64,000 nt of DNA from Dermatophagoides farinae. Its lineage: Eukaryota; Arthropoda; Arachnida; Sarcoptiformes; Pyroglyphidae. Below are positions 1-13,668 of the stretch, piece by piece. Positions within the stretch are counted from its first letter, which is position 1. The number at the start of each line of letters is the position of its first letter. Below the pieces are notes generated by a model that saw only the letters and a program-made list of their open reading frames with translations, did not search any database and was not told the DNA's origin. The stretch is taken from the NCBI RefSeq assembly GCF_024713945.1, contig NC_134685.1:1488001-1552000 (forward strand), given 5' to 3'. The translations under genes and the position numbers were made by a program.

Positions 1-445
1 TATTATTATTGATTGATGAATCGATCGTGGAGATATTATCCAACTACTCTTCATATATGACGGTTGTCAATGGTTTTAGTTTTTTTTTGTCTTTTTTTTA
101 TTTAAATATATATATCTTGTTTATATGTTTATATTTATGGAATGAAGAGGGATATATAATGAATATATTTGACGACTATTAAGCTACACGAAGAATATTG
201 AATTCTGTTGTTGATCTCAAGATGAGAATCATATGACAATGATCTCCGGTAATCATCATGTTGTCGTGTCAACAATATAATAAAGTCATCAAACCAATTT
301 GACATTTGTAAGGATTTTTTTTTTTTTTTTTTTTTTTTGATCGTCGTGTATATAAACTCGAAAAAAATGAATATGAATTGATGTCACTCGTTTTCATTCA
401 TTCAGAATTCTACTCATACACATACACACACACTTACATGGAATA
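1..445. other. Non-coding 5' flank of the first receptor gene
   Basis: I see no coding exon here. The stretch is AT-rich, with a run of more than 20 T around 317-338. A TATA-like box follows at 349-356 and a short CA-repeat at 421-432. A minimal upstream ATG at 438 is closed by a stop after two codons, just before the receptor start. Confidence 0.6.
349..356 (+). promoter_or_regulatory. TATA-like core promoter of the first receptor gene
   Basis: TATATAAA lies about 90 bp before the receptor ATG at 446. A transcription start near 380-390 would leave a short 5' UTR. This rests on motif and spacing only. Confidence 0.4.
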
Positions 446-1864
446 ATGGATTCTCGATTTTTTAGTCGAAATTTACCATCACTCTGTTCATCGGCTAAAT
501 CCTCATCCACTCATCCATTATCATTGTCTTCAGAATCATCATCTAAAGATGAATTAAATCAGATAAAATCATTAAATATTCGTTCAATTCATCATCATCA
601 TCAAGATTCCATAAATTTTGCATCACGATTAATTTTATTTCAAACATTTTTAGGTACCACTTATCGTGGTAGCTATTTTCATTATTTTTCACATTCTAAA
701 TTTAATCATAAATGTCTCAAATGGCTATCATGTCTATATGAAATGATCACATTCATTGGCATATTATTATTCATGCGAAATACGTTTGATAATTCAATAT
801 TTCAAAGTATGTTCAATTATACAAACAAAACTTATACAATGATATTTGTATTCAAATTGACTGGCTTTTGTCTATTGTTGGAACAAATTGTTATGAAATT
901 CATGACATTATTTCATGGTTACAGTATTGTTGGTGTTGTTTATGAAATTGCTAAAAATTCTCATTGGAAAAAACGTTATGATTGCCGTTTTATGTATCTT
1001 TATGCATTATTTCAGCTTAGCATCAATATTATTTGCTTTTTATTGATAACTAATTATGTTGGCTATTCTATCTATATGAAAATAGCTTATGTAGCCGGGG
1101 CAATCATTTTTGGTACAAGTAAACTTTCCGTTGCAACAATACATTCATTTGTATCGGTTTTAATCAATCATCGTATTCAAGGTATTTTTATTTTTATCAA
1201 GAATTTTCAATTTTTAATTAATGAAATTTTTCACACAGATTGGAAAAATCGATTCCATCAATATCAAAATTATTCTAAATTGTTACGTGAAATTATTGAA
1301 CAACGTAATCATCTAAAAGAATTAAATCAACGATTATCATTGATAATGTTTGTGAAAGTTATTGTTAATTCAATTGAATTGGCTAGTTTGATTTGTTTCA
1401 TTGAAGATATGTATTCAACTGGACAAGATTCAGTAATAATAATGGCCATATTTTGTTTTCTATTAAGCACTTGGTTTGAATTATTTATCGTTTGTACATC
1501 ATCACAATCAATACAAGATCAAATGAATGATTTCATACAATACATACAGGATTGTATTGCCATAATGTCGGATAATAATGAAATGATTATTTCATCATTA
1601 AGTATTGATAATCAAAATAATAATAATGGCAACAATGATGATAATGGTAATGATAATCAAACAAAAACAACAAACCATCAACAACACATTGTTAACAACA
1701 GACGTTATAATGATGATGATTATCGTTGTTTAGATCAAATACAACGATTAGAAAAGAATTTCAATTTCAATGTTATGGGATTCATTGTATTATGTAATGT
1801 AACATTATTAACAATATTAGGAAATGTATTAAGTTTTGCCATATTGCTTATACAGACAAAATAA
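446..1864 (+). CDS. Gustatory-receptor-like 7TM protein, copy 1
   Basis: A probable chemoreceptor of the insect/chelicerate gustatory receptor (GR) superfamily, a plasma-membrane ligand-gated channel family. Seven hydrophobic segments are visible, and the last (FAILLIQTK) resembles the C-terminal TYhhhhhQF signature of GRs. The N-terminal 55 residues are Ser/His-rich and a long Asn/Asp-rich loop precedes TM7. The ORF reads straight through as 472 residues, but bases 1182-1238 look like a 57-bp intron: G|GTATTT donor, TTTTTCACACAG acceptor, phase 1. It sits at the same codon position as the true intron of copy 2. Removing it gives about 453 residues and a gap-free alignment to copy 2 over the next 35 residues. 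The closest relative visible is the gene at 2408-3737 (shared RLILFQT/RIILFQT, DFI..IQ and Y.CL.QI motifs). An AATAAA lies at 1992. The family call is by topology and weak motifs; the ligand is unknown. Confidence 0.65.
   Translation: MDSRFFSRNLPSLCSSAKSSSTHPLSLSSESSSKDELNQIKSLNIRSIHHHHQDSINFASRLILFQTFLGTTYRGSYFHYFSHSKFNHKCLKWLSCLYEMITFIGILLFMRNTFDNSIFQSMFNYTNKTYTMIFVFKLTGFCLLLEQIVMKFMTLFHGYSIVGVVYEIAKNSHWKKRYDCRFMYLYALFQLSINIICFLLITNYVGYSIYMKIAYVAGAIIFGTSKLSVATIHSFVSVLINHRIQGIFIFIKNFQFLINEIFHTDWKNRFHQYQNYSKLLREIIEQRNHLKELNQRLSLIMFVKVIVNSIELASLICFIEDMYSTGQDSVIIMAIFCFLLSTWFELFIVCTSSQSIQDQMNDFIQYIQDCIAIMSDNNEMIISSLSIDNQNNNNGNNDDNGNDNQTKTTNHQQHIVNNRRYNDDDYRCLDQIQRLEKNFNFNVMGFIVLCNVTLLTILGNVLSFAILLIQTK
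1182..1238 (+). other. In-frame, stop-free intron inside receptor copy 1
   Basis: It begins GTATTT and ends TTTTTCACACAG, is 57 bp (19 codons) long and T-rich, and has no stop in the reading frame. Copy 2 carries an intron (3066-3138) at the homologous position and in the same phase. Translated, the segment reads as hydrophobic filler with no counterpart in copy 2. Retention would still give an open protein. Confidence 0.65.
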
Positions 1865-2407
1865 ATATAGTTGCCACCGCTGCTGCTGCTGCTGCTTCTG
1901 TCCACATTATTATTATGCATTCTCGGTGCACCACTCCCATTACTACTACCTCCCACAATCAAATTCTTACGTGACTTTTTAAAATAATGAAAATAAAAAT
2001 TGAAAAAAAAAATGATAAAATGTTTGTCGGTTTAATTATCAAAATGTTCCACATACACGGGCGCACACCCACACACAAAAAAAACTCATGACCAATATAT
2101 TGTCATATCAACAAAAGGTAATCGAAAGGAAAAATTTTTGGAATATTGGTAAATTTGGAAATGCACGAAAATTTAACTGCTATTTTTATTTACAGAAGAG
2201 AAGAGAGAAAGTAAATTTTTTTGATTTGATCGATTTATTTCATTCAAAAGGGAATTTTTTTTTGTTTTTTTTTCATGAAACAATCGATTAATTTATCATT
2301 TACAATTCGTACATGAAATTCTGTATCATTCATTCATTGCTATTTTGAAAGTTCAAGTTTTCGAACCAACCAATCCAATCAATGTTATCGGATACAATAA
2401 TAATTTG
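1865..2407. other. Spacer between the two receptor genes
   Basis: It contains the AATAAA of copy 1 (1992-1997), CA-repeats near 2063-2080 and AT-rich sequence. The open frame of copy 2 extends upstream without an ATG, so I cannot exclude a further 5' exon of copy 2 here. Confidence 0.5.
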
Positions 2408-3737
2408 ATGATGATGGCGAAAATTTATCATTGTGAATCACATTCTAAACGATTAATATCTTCGAAAATTGATAAACAATTGTATCGAATAATTTTATTT
2501 CAAACAATATTCGATTGTACATATATGGGTGAATATTTTCGACGAAAAAATGATGGGAAAAAATTTCAAAAATATTTCACCACATTATTTGCCATAATAC
2601 AGGAAACAATTTATGGTATACCAGCAGCATTATTATGGTATTTATCTGCAACAAGCTATTCGGCTGATTATCTATTCGAAGAAACAGCTGTCCATAATAC
2701 AATGAGATATCTATTCAGTTTATTTCATTTCTGTATTTTGATTGAAACTTTGTCGGTTAAATTGACAAATATTTTTCGTGGCCATCGTATTATTGCCATT
2801 ATACAAGATATTGGTTCGAACATTAATCTTTCATCATCATCATCTGGTCGATCGATATTCTATTATAGATTAATCTATTTATATATGGCTATCATTATGA
2901 TATTGTATGGTATATCGTTTTGTTTATTTGCAAACATAACTCAAACAAATTCTACATCAATTTTAATAACATTTGCAATTTCTGGATCCATTTATGGTAT
3001 TAATGTATCATGGGTGACAACCATTCATTTATATACGGCCATTCTGGTGAATGAACGATTTCAAAGTGAGTAATAATTCTACATTAAACATCATTTTAAA
3101 TAAAAACCAATTAATAATTATATCTATGTAAAAAAAAGTTTATAAAAAGCAATTACCTACATATCCAAACTATGGAATCTTGTTTCAAGATATGATACAT
3201 TTACGTGATAATATTCGTCAAATTAATCGTCTTTTATCGACAGCAATGTTGACGAAAACATTAACAAATGGTCTAATGATGGCAACCTGTATCTGTACAA
3301 TAGATCATCAATTGAATATGCCAAAAATTGAATGGTTAGCAATGACACCAACAGTGGTAGATCTGTTTATTATGTTCAGCGATCTATTTGTCAGTTGTAT
3401 GGTATCACAATGGATGCATATAGAAATGGGTGATTTTATCCGCTTAATACAGGAACGTATGGCTTTGGCCAATTTAAATCATATTCATTATCAACAATAT
3501 TATCAATCAGATAAACAACGTAGACAATCAATCATTTCGAATGAAAACAATATGATGACCAGATTTCGTCCATTGATTAGTAATGGTGAATATCATTGTT
3601 TGGAACAGATTTGTACGATGCATAATTCATTCTATTTCATTGTAATGGAAATGTTTGATCTGAAACATTCAACAATGTTATCATTAGTAAGTTATGTAAT
3701 GAGTAATGCTATATTACTTATACAGACCAAAGATTAA
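2408..3737 (+). CDS. Gustatory-receptor-like 7TM protein, copy 2 (two exons)
   Basis: A tandem paralogue of the gene at 446. Exon 1 runs 2408-3065 (donor A|GTGAGT) and exon 2 runs 3139-3737 (acceptor AAAAAAAAG). The phase-1 junction restores a continuous frame of about 418 residues. I chose ATG 2408 as the first Met of the open frame; the frame is open further upstream but without ATG. Seven hydrophobic segments are visible, ending in SNAILLIQTKD, as in copy 1. Shared blocks are RIILFQTIFDCTYMGEYF near the N terminus, GDFIRLIQ before the last loop and YHCLEQI before TM7. The loop between TM6 and TM7 is much shorter than in copy 1. A polyadenylation signal is at 3781-3786. It is likely a membrane chemoreceptor of unknown ligand. 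Confidence 0.65.
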
Positions 3738-3780
3738 TCTATCAATCAATCAATTTAATTATAAAAATCGAATGTTTTAT

Positions 3781-3786
3781 AATAAA
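3781..3786 (+). promoter_or_regulatory. Polyadenylation signal of receptor copy 2
   Basis: AATAAA lies 44 bp after the stop codon. Confidence 0.5.
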
Positions 3787-3876
3787 AAAAATCACTTCAT
3801 TCATTCATTCATTAATTATGGTGAAAAATTTGTTTGATACAGCAAAAAATTATATGAACTTTATTTCCAATAACAA

Positions 3877-4122
3877 TAGACAAAAAATTTCACACCACTA
3901 TGGTTCGTTTTTCAAAACTTTGATAATTTATTTATTTATTAAACGACCTCAATCATCATGACACAATATACAAGATGAAAACTAAAGCATGTTCTGTCGC
4001 ACGTCGACTTAACCCCTTGTTTTTATAAGATGTCTGCACAAATTGTGCTCATGTCGATCATGACTATTGTTGAGCCTTTTCTGCTCATGTATGATTTTTG
4101 ACTCAGCGTCACTTTCTGTCCA
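3877..4122 (-). repeat. 3' LTR of the BEL/Pao-type element
   Basis: 246 bp, with no difference seen by eye from 7592-7837. In element orientation it begins TGGACA and ends TGTCTA. Confidence 0.9.
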
Positions 4123-5282
4123 TTCCTCCCCTCTCCAATAGTTTACTTCGATCCGATCGTTCAGCAGAATAATTACCAAGGAATTCGTTCAATGATTTGT
4201 AAACAATAAGATATTTTCCAACGTAAATAAAATTATTTTCATAAATTCGGTTATCATCGTAAAATCTTGATAAATTTTTCAAATCGTAGTTCAAAAATTT
4301 TTGTTGAATTAATTTAATTAAAATCAATAATTTATCTCGATACGGATCAATAAGTCTCATCCAATTATTCAGTTGTCGGTCAATTAATTCAACCCATACG
4401 TCGTAATACCATTTCCAATTGAGATCAATATTCGATAAGTCATAATTTAAGAACAATAAAGATAAACCAGTGATTAAGATCAATACATTTGTTTTGATAA
4501 CAGTAAAAACTTCGTTAATTTCGAATCGATGAAGCTTCGGCGATTTTATTTGATCAGAAACATTACTTGCAATACCAATTTCATTATCGTTCACGTTGAT
4601 AGACATCCATACATTAAAATGATCGGTAAATTGTTTAAAAAGGAAACGATAGAACGTGAATGATTTCGATACAATGGATTCGTATGTAGAAGAGAAAAAT
4701 TCCTTTGATGTTTGTTTGATGAATGATTCATTAGCATTAAATTTCGATATGGATATTCGTAGATGGTCATTATTACATCGTCGATTTAAATCGTAATCAG
4801 ATTTCGGTGAACGCACAAATACTTCGATAAATTTTGATTGACATAGACGCTTCATCATTTGCTGGCTACTTTCGTGATTTACTCGTTGAACAATATTCGT
4901 ATTGATTGTTTTTGCAGCTACATAATTAGAATCGATATTTTCTTCTACAATTGACGGGGAATTGGTTGAACATCGTCGATTATCCACATTATTTCGATCA
5001 TCTTCGTTGGTACAATAAGTTGTCACAGATTTGTTCGTTGTTGGTTTCATGTCGTCATCAATATCGTGGTCATGTACATTTACCGTTACGTGGCTTTGAG
5101 GAATCGATAATACCACATCAGACATTGTAGATGAGCCAAATACAATCCATCCGAGCGTGGTTTTCTTTGCGATAATTTCGTCTGATAGACGCTTTTCATG
5201 TTCCAATTGAATTCGGTTGATATTATCAAGCCCTACCAAGATATCAACTGCCACTGGCTCGTCATAATAATCAATACCAACA
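4109..5282 (-). other. Downstream coding part of the LTR element
   Basis: It begins with the end of the BEL/Pao-type protease region (GLDNI, then TTLGWIVFGS). The rest, Asn/Asp-rich with one hydrophobic stretch, matches no pol domain that I recognise. It reaches into the start of the 3' LTR, as BEL/Pao pol genes often do. Confidence 0.55.
4123..4136 (-). other. Polypurine tract of the LTR element
   Basis: On the minus strand this reads GGAGAGGGGAGGAA, 14 purines directly abutting the LTR start. That is the expected position for plus-strand priming, and it fixes the element's direction. Confidence 0.8.
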
Positions 5283-7265
5283 TTACGGATGAAGTTTTTC
5301 TTGCTCATCAATCGGAATACCACCAAATTGCAACTTTCTCAACTTATCGTTTACCCGGAAACATAAATCTTCTTCGTATCCGTTCCAAGTCGGTAATTTT
5401 AACATTGCACATTTGTCACTTGATGTTGATGTTTCATCATATAACGTCTTCACCCGAATCGGTTCTACCTTGACCACGTCCAAATTCCATTGTTCAACCA
5501 GACGATTCGATATAAACGAAATTCCAGCACCGCCATCAAATAATATTCGTACCTTTTTACCGTTGATCATGGTCGTCATTGTTTTGTGGATACTTCCTTC
5601 GTTCGTTGTAAGCAATGCCGTTGTTTCATTTGTCGATGATTCAATTTGATTCGATGATGTTTGTGGATCGTCATTCGTAGATTTTGTTTCTCGTGAACCA
5701 GATGATTTCGATGATTGTTTATAATCTTGACATAAAAATGTTAAATGATTTCTGCCACATGTTGTACATCGCAATTTCTTGTTACATTCACGACTTTGAT
5801 GATTAGATTCACCACACCTGAAACATAGTCGATGTTCAATAACAGCTTCTTTACGTTGTTCAGCCTTCAATGTACAATCAGCTGTAAGATGATCACCATC
5901 TCGAAACATACATGTGGATTTCGATGTTGCAGCCATAACATTACTTCTCATTCTACCGCTCGTGGCGTTCGATACTCGTGTTTGATTCGTGGACGATATA
6001 TCTTCTGGATCGATTTGTGATCCAATCGTACGTTCTCGATTCCAGCCATGTTTGAGATAATTCTCAATTTGAGCCAACGTCACTTCTTCATCATCGCCAA
6101 TATTCGTAAAATGGATTCGATCGATTTTCGCCATGATTGGACTTATCAAACTGAATTCTTCGGCTTCCAATCCTGTAGTTTTGAGCGTGTTTCGAATCAA
6201 TATCACTGTTTCGGTAATGCTTTCCCATTCTCGTTCGGATGGGCGTAATGGAAGCTTCGATGTTGATCGGATACGTGCTTTCAAAGCTGGAATAATTCGG
6301 CTTCGACCACCGTAATGCTTGTCCAACGTAACTAATACTTCATTCATATCCGGATTAAATTGATCTAAACGGTCCAGTATGTATCGATGCTTGTCGGGCA
6401 GTAGATCCCGTATTTCCATCATTTTATTCAAGTTTCCTCGAATCTGTGGATTATCAATCAGGTAATGTTTGATCATTTGCCGAAAAACTGGATATCCAAT
6501 TGGATCACCGTCATAATGTTTTAGACGTTTAGCTTCGATTTTTGGACCACCAGAACGTGAATAATAATTACTGTAATCCCACCAATATTGTTGATATGGA
6601 TTATAATAAGTCGTACCTGTTTGAGTCGTGTCGTTTGCTTCTTGTCGACCGTTGTTCATATCGTGATGACCAGTGGATTGTTCCTCGTTTCGTGTATCAT
6701 TGATTTGTTCATCACGTGGTATCGAATCATCTGTTGTATCATCTTTGTTGTTACCGCTAGACGTCGCTCCTTGTTGCTTTGTTGTCGAACTGGATGATGA
6801 TGTTGATTCGTTGTTTGCATCTTTAGTTGTCAATCTTTCAAATTGTCGTTCCATTTCAATCAACGAATCTTCAATACTTGGATTATCACTAGCCATCATT
6901 CTCATATCGTCGAGCTTTCGATTGATTAAATTTTTATCGTATTCTGTGGCTTCGTGACGTTCTAGGCGTTCCAATCCTTTTCGTAATATCGTGATGGTAT
7001 TACCGATTCGTGCCAATTTATCAATCGTATGCTTCCAATTGTCGAAATTCGTTTCTTCGTCCTTGGTCAATGATCCCTTTTCGATGATGACGTTGCTTAA
7101 CCGATAATACTGATTTTTCAGCTGCTTAATTTCCTGTGGATTGATTTCGTCGCCTAATCCGATCATCATCGTGTTGTTCGCGATATGTATTTCGTTACAT
7201 ACTTTTTTGACTTCCGTGCGTAATTCATCATCAGTCATTGCTGTTATCGTGTGTTTTGAAACCAT
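5283..7265 (-). other. gag and protease part of the LTR element
   Basis: About 660 residues. A helical, charged gag-like N-terminal half precedes a Ser/Thr/Asn-rich linker. Then come CCHC-like zinc knuckles (CFRCGESNHQSREC and CTTCGRNHLTFLC) and an aspartic-protease start (ILFDGGAGISFISNRLV). The order gag, knuckle, A17/DUF1758-type protease is typical of BEL/Pao. Confidence 0.75.
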
Positions 7266-7591
7266 CGTGAATCGTATTTCGTCCGTGTTTGATCAATCGT
7301 AATCGTGAATCGTAAATCGTAAGTCGTACCTCGTACGCTGTCGTGAACGTGAATCGTAGACCAAACCTCGTACGTCGTCGTGAATCGTGAATCGTAAATC
7401 GTAAACGTGAACCGTACCTCGTACGTCGTCGTTAATCGTGGTTTCCGTAATACGTGATTGAATCGTTCCTTACATCCGTGAATCGTCGTCGTAGCATTCG
7501 TAATCGTGGCGTGATCGTGAAATTCGTAACGTAAACATCAGAAATTATTCGGTAGCTTTCGTCGTTGACATATTTGGTGCTGATAACGAAA
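7266..7591 (-). repeat. Repetitive leader of the LTR element
   Basis: Between the 5' LTR and gag lies a stretch of degenerate short tandem units, on the plus strand variants of CGTGAATCGTA and CGTACCTCGT. Its richness in CG steps sets it apart from the AT-rich host sequence. Confidence 0.6.
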
Positions 7592-7837
7592 TAGACAAAA
7601 AATTTCACACCACTATGGTTCGTTTTTCAAAACTTTGATAATTTATTTATTTATTAAACGACCTCAATCATCATGACACAATATACAAGATGAAAACTAA
7701 AGCATGTTCTGTCGCACGTCGACTTAACCCCTTGTTTTTATAAGATGTCTGCACAAATTGTGCTCATGTCGATCATGACTATTGTTGAGCCTTTTCTGCT
7801 CATGTATGATTTTTGACTCAGCGTCACTTTCTGTCCA
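7592..7837 (-). repeat. 5' LTR of the BEL/Pao-type element
   Basis: A direct repeat of 3877-4122, 246 bp, with no mismatch seen by eye. The target-site copy ACAA follows at 7838-7841. Confidence 0.9.
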
Positions 7838-7841
7838 ACAA

Positions 7842-8470
7842 AAAAAGAATGGAGATAAAACATAAATACAAAAAATAAAAATATTAAATGTATCTTATTA
7901 TTACCAAGTGTTGGTTACAAACAAACAAACAAACACAATGGACAAGATCACAAATTTTTATACAGAGAAACTATTACAAAAAAAAAAAATTCGAATTAAA
8001 ACACGAGATTTCAATAGTTCGAAAACTGATTCTATTTCAACCTTATCGTACCTCTGGCAACATTTGTTTATTCGTTAAGGATTGATTCTCGAAAATTCCA
8101 GATAAAAATTCGATTATGGGTTAAAATAGCCAAACTGAAAATAGCCAAATCTGAATCGTCGACTAATGGATCATGATTATTCTCTCTTTTTTTTTGATAA
8201 TGGCGTTTCCATTATTCGATTTTTGTTTATTATGATTCGTTTTTTTTTACAAAAACACTGATTACATTTGTAATATTGCGTTGAACCGTTTGTATGCGTT
8301 TTTCGATAAATGTTTTGCTCGAAAATTAATAAATTATGACCTTTTAAAAAATAAATTAATTAACAATTAGCAAATAGAAAATAAAATATAAATATTTTTT
8401 ACCTTTTTGGGAATTTATAAAATTTGGCTATTCTTACCCGCAACCAAAAATTTGTTTACCACTTTTCTAT
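7842..8470. other. AT-rich non-coding stretch
   Basis: I see no gene. Near 8020-8040 a short open frame contains KLILFQ, echoing the N-terminal LILFQ block of the receptor genes at 446 and 2408. It is too short to call a receptor relic. Confidence 0.45.
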
Positions 8471-8668
8471 CGAGACCGAAAATCCAAAACTGTGCCAGAT
8501 AAAGCCTCGTTGAAGAAAATGATTTCAGCAGCTTATTCTCCAACACATTTCACGAAAATTTTCCAAGCTCTTATAAAATTATTCCATAAAAATGGTCACG
8601 AATCATTAAATTTCGGCACAGAAGGCAATCTCTTATTTACCACTTTCAACTTTAAATATAAAAATTGA
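8471..8668 (+). pseudogene. Orphan coding-like fragment, possibly Rad9/PCNA-fold-like
   Basis: An open frame runs from before 8471 to a TGA at 8666-8668. From ATG 8519 it gives 49 residues of ordinary, non-repetitive composition (blocks such as FTKIFQALIKLFHKNG and ESLNFGTEGNLLF). The spacing of hydrophobic and charged residues faintly resembles the N-terminal strand-helix-strand of Rad9 clamp proteins (KVLGKAVHSL..IGDEL..). No splice donor follows before the stop, and no partner exon is evident. It may be a gene fragment or a very small gene; the Rad9 idea is a weak impression. Confidence 0.25.
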
Positions 8669-9012
8669 CAAATCAAAAATGTCAAAAACAAAATAACACA
8701 AAAAATAACACAAAATACATCTCTGCCACCACGTTGTAACGTTGTAGTAGATTTAATTCAGAACAAAACCAGGCAGAAATAAATTCTAAAATAAATTCTT
8801 TTTCCTGAAACAAGAAAAAAAATTATGCTGTTTATGAATTCTCATGAAAATTCAAATGCATTCGTTCATATAGGACGTGTCCCGATTCAACGGATTTTTT
8901 TCTGTTGTTTATTTTTTTTTATATATAAAATGAAAAAATTCGTACGTATTTATATGAAAAAATTCATGGATCGAATTTGATTGTTTGATTTGAAATATTT
9001 AAAACAACAATC
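8669..9012. other. 5' flank of the KAT6-like gene
   Basis: AT-rich, no coding signal. A TATATATAAAA-type box at 8920-8930 lies about 83 bp before the KAT6-like ATG and could be its core promoter. Confidence 0.4.
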
Positions 9013-11728
<2,716 letters not shown>

Positions 11729-11796
11729 TGATATTTTTTTAAAAAAATATGTGTGACGTATTTATTATATTTTACTTTCTATCTTTTAAATATAAA

Positions 11797-11802
11797 AATA
11801 AA
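11797..11802 (+). promoter_or_regulatory. Polyadenylation signal of the KAT6-like gene
   Basis: AATAAA lies 69 bp after the stop. Confidence 0.6.
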
Positions 11803-12078
11803 GCCATTTACATTTAAATTGTCTTGGTGTTTTGATCATGTTGATTTTTGTCCATGCATGGCAAACATGAAAAATAAATGGAAAAAAAAATTTTTATCAT
11901 TCATTTGATGATGATGATACCGATTTCGACCTTGATAGTTACACCCTTGTTGCTGTTGCTGTTGATATATAAAAACGATGATGATGATGATCAATATTGA
12001 CAATTTTTCATTTACATAATTTTTGCTATTGTTGTTGAATTTTTTTTCATATTCTATATGGTTAATTGTCAAATAATC

Positions 12079-13609
12079 ATGACTACTCCATCGATTGACA
12101 TAAAATTCACCAAGGTATCTATGTCATATATCATTTCTTCGAATGATGATAATTTCTAATCAATTTTTGTTGTTGTTGTTGTTAAGATTTTCATCAACAA
12201 TGAATGGCATAATTCTTTGAGTGGTAAAACATTCACAACAGTGAATCCGACTACTGAAGAAACATTAGCCTATGTACAAGAAGCTGATGAAGGTGATGTT
12301 GATTTGGCTGTAAAAGCTGCAACTGATGCATTTCGTCCATCTTCACAATGGCGTCGAATGAATGCATCGGAACGTGGTCATTTGTTACAAAAACTTGCTG
12401 ATCTTATGGAACGTGACAAAGATTATCTGGCTCGTTTGGAAGTATACGATAATGGTAAACCGTTAGCTGATGCTATCGGTGATATTGATGCTTCAATCGG
12501 AACGTTTCGTTATTATGCCGGTTGGGCGGATAAAATTCATGGCAAAGTGATTCCAGCTGATGGTAAAGTGTTTTCTTATACGAAAATTGAACCAGTCGGT
12601 GTTTGTGGTCAGATTATTCCATGGAATTATCCGCTGCTCATGGTTGCATGGAAATTTGCTCCGGCATTAGCTTGTGGCTGTACAATTGTTTTGAAACCGT
12701 CTGAATTCACACCATTATCTGCATTATATGTGGGTAGTTTAATTGTTGAAGCTGGATTTCCCGCTGGTGTCGTAAACATTGTTCCTGGCTATGGTTCGAC
12801 AGCCGGACATGCTTTGGTTCGACATCCTTCTGTAGATAAGATTGCATTCACCGGATCAACACAAACTGGACAATTGATCATGAAAACTGCAGCCGAAACA
12901 TGTAAACGTGTATCATTGGAATTGGGAGGAAAATCACCGTTGGTTGTAACTGAAAGCTGTAAAGATTTAAAGAAAGCGGCTGAAATAGCACATCAAGCTT
13001 GTTTTGCCAATATGGGTCAATGTTGCTGTGCTGGTACACGAACATTCGTTCATGAATCGATCTATGAAGAATTTGTTAAAGATGGCTGCCGAAATTGCCC
13101 GTAATCGTAAAGCAGGTGATCCATTTGATTCGAAAACTGTTCAAGGACCACAAATCAATTTGATACAAACGGAAAAAATACTTGGATTAATTGAATCCGG
13201 TAAGAAAGAAGGTGCACGTTGTGTTACTGGTGGTAAACGAATGGCTGGCAAAGGATATTTTATAGAACCAACTGTTTTCGCTGATGTTACCGATGAAATG
13301 AGAATTGCACGTGAAGAAATTTTCGGACCAGTACAGCAGATTATTCGATATTCATCAATGGACGAAGTAATTGAACGTTGTAATGATACTAGATATGGAT
13401 TAGCAGCAGGTATTATTACAGAAAATTTTGAAGAAATTATTAAATTCACTGAAAATGTACGTGCCGGTACCGTATGGGTTAATTGTTATGATGAAGGTGG
13501 CACACAAATACCATTCGGTGGATACAAACAAAGTGGTATTGGCCGCGAATTGGGTGAAGATGGTCTACATCCGTATTGTGAAATTAAATCCGTAATTATT
13601 CGAAAATAG
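12079..13609 (+). CDS. Aldehyde dehydrogenase (ALDH1/2 class), one apparent frame change
   Basis: An NAD(P)-dependent aldehyde dehydrogenase oxidising aldehydes to carboxylates. Exon 1 is 12079-12114 ([12 protein letters not shown]) and exon 2 is 12187-13609; the total is about 485 residues, the usual length. No mitochondrial leader is visible, so it is probably cytosolic ALDH1-like. Visible motifs: [30 protein letters not shown] (NAD site), LELGGKSPL (general-base Glu), GQCCCAGTR (catalytic Cys), [22 protein letters not shown]. Around 13074-13085 the frame changes by +1: EEFVK is followed in the first frame by a stop 8 codons on, whereas the next frame continues [18 protein letters not shown] without any missing residue. 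One extra base in GTT AAA G ATG GCT explains it. This is an assembly error or a recent lesion; everything else looks functional. Convergent with COX11. Confidence 0.9.
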
Positions 13610-13668
13610 AATTACGGTATATGTGAATTTTTATTGATTTATTTTATTTTCTTTTTTAAAAACAATCG

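Larger units (their letters stand above)
3877..7837 (-). mobile_element. BEL/Pao-type LTR retroelement, young but incomplete
   Basis: An LTR element of about 4.0 kb on the minus strand. Two direct 246-bp LTRs bound it, with near-perfect short inverted ends (TGGACA / TGTCTA). It is flanked by a 4-bp duplication ACAA (3873-3876 and 7838-7841), which is AACAA if the terminal A is shared. The coding region carries a gag-like part with two CCHC-type zinc knuckles, then an aspartic protease with the BEL/Pao style (an FDGGAG active site, later a GLDNI...TTLGW block). A purine-only tract abuts the 3' LTR, confirming orientation. I recognise no reverse transcriptase, RNase H or integrase, so it is broken or non-autonomous, with at least one major loss. 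The LTRs read identical by eye, so the insertion is very recent. It landed between the receptor pair and the KAT6-like gene. Confidence 0.85.

Noticed and set aside
7888-8085. Short frame containing VRKLILFQ, similar to the receptor N-terminal block
   Set aside because: Only about six residues match and the rest does not follow the receptors, so it is not enough to call a receptor relic.
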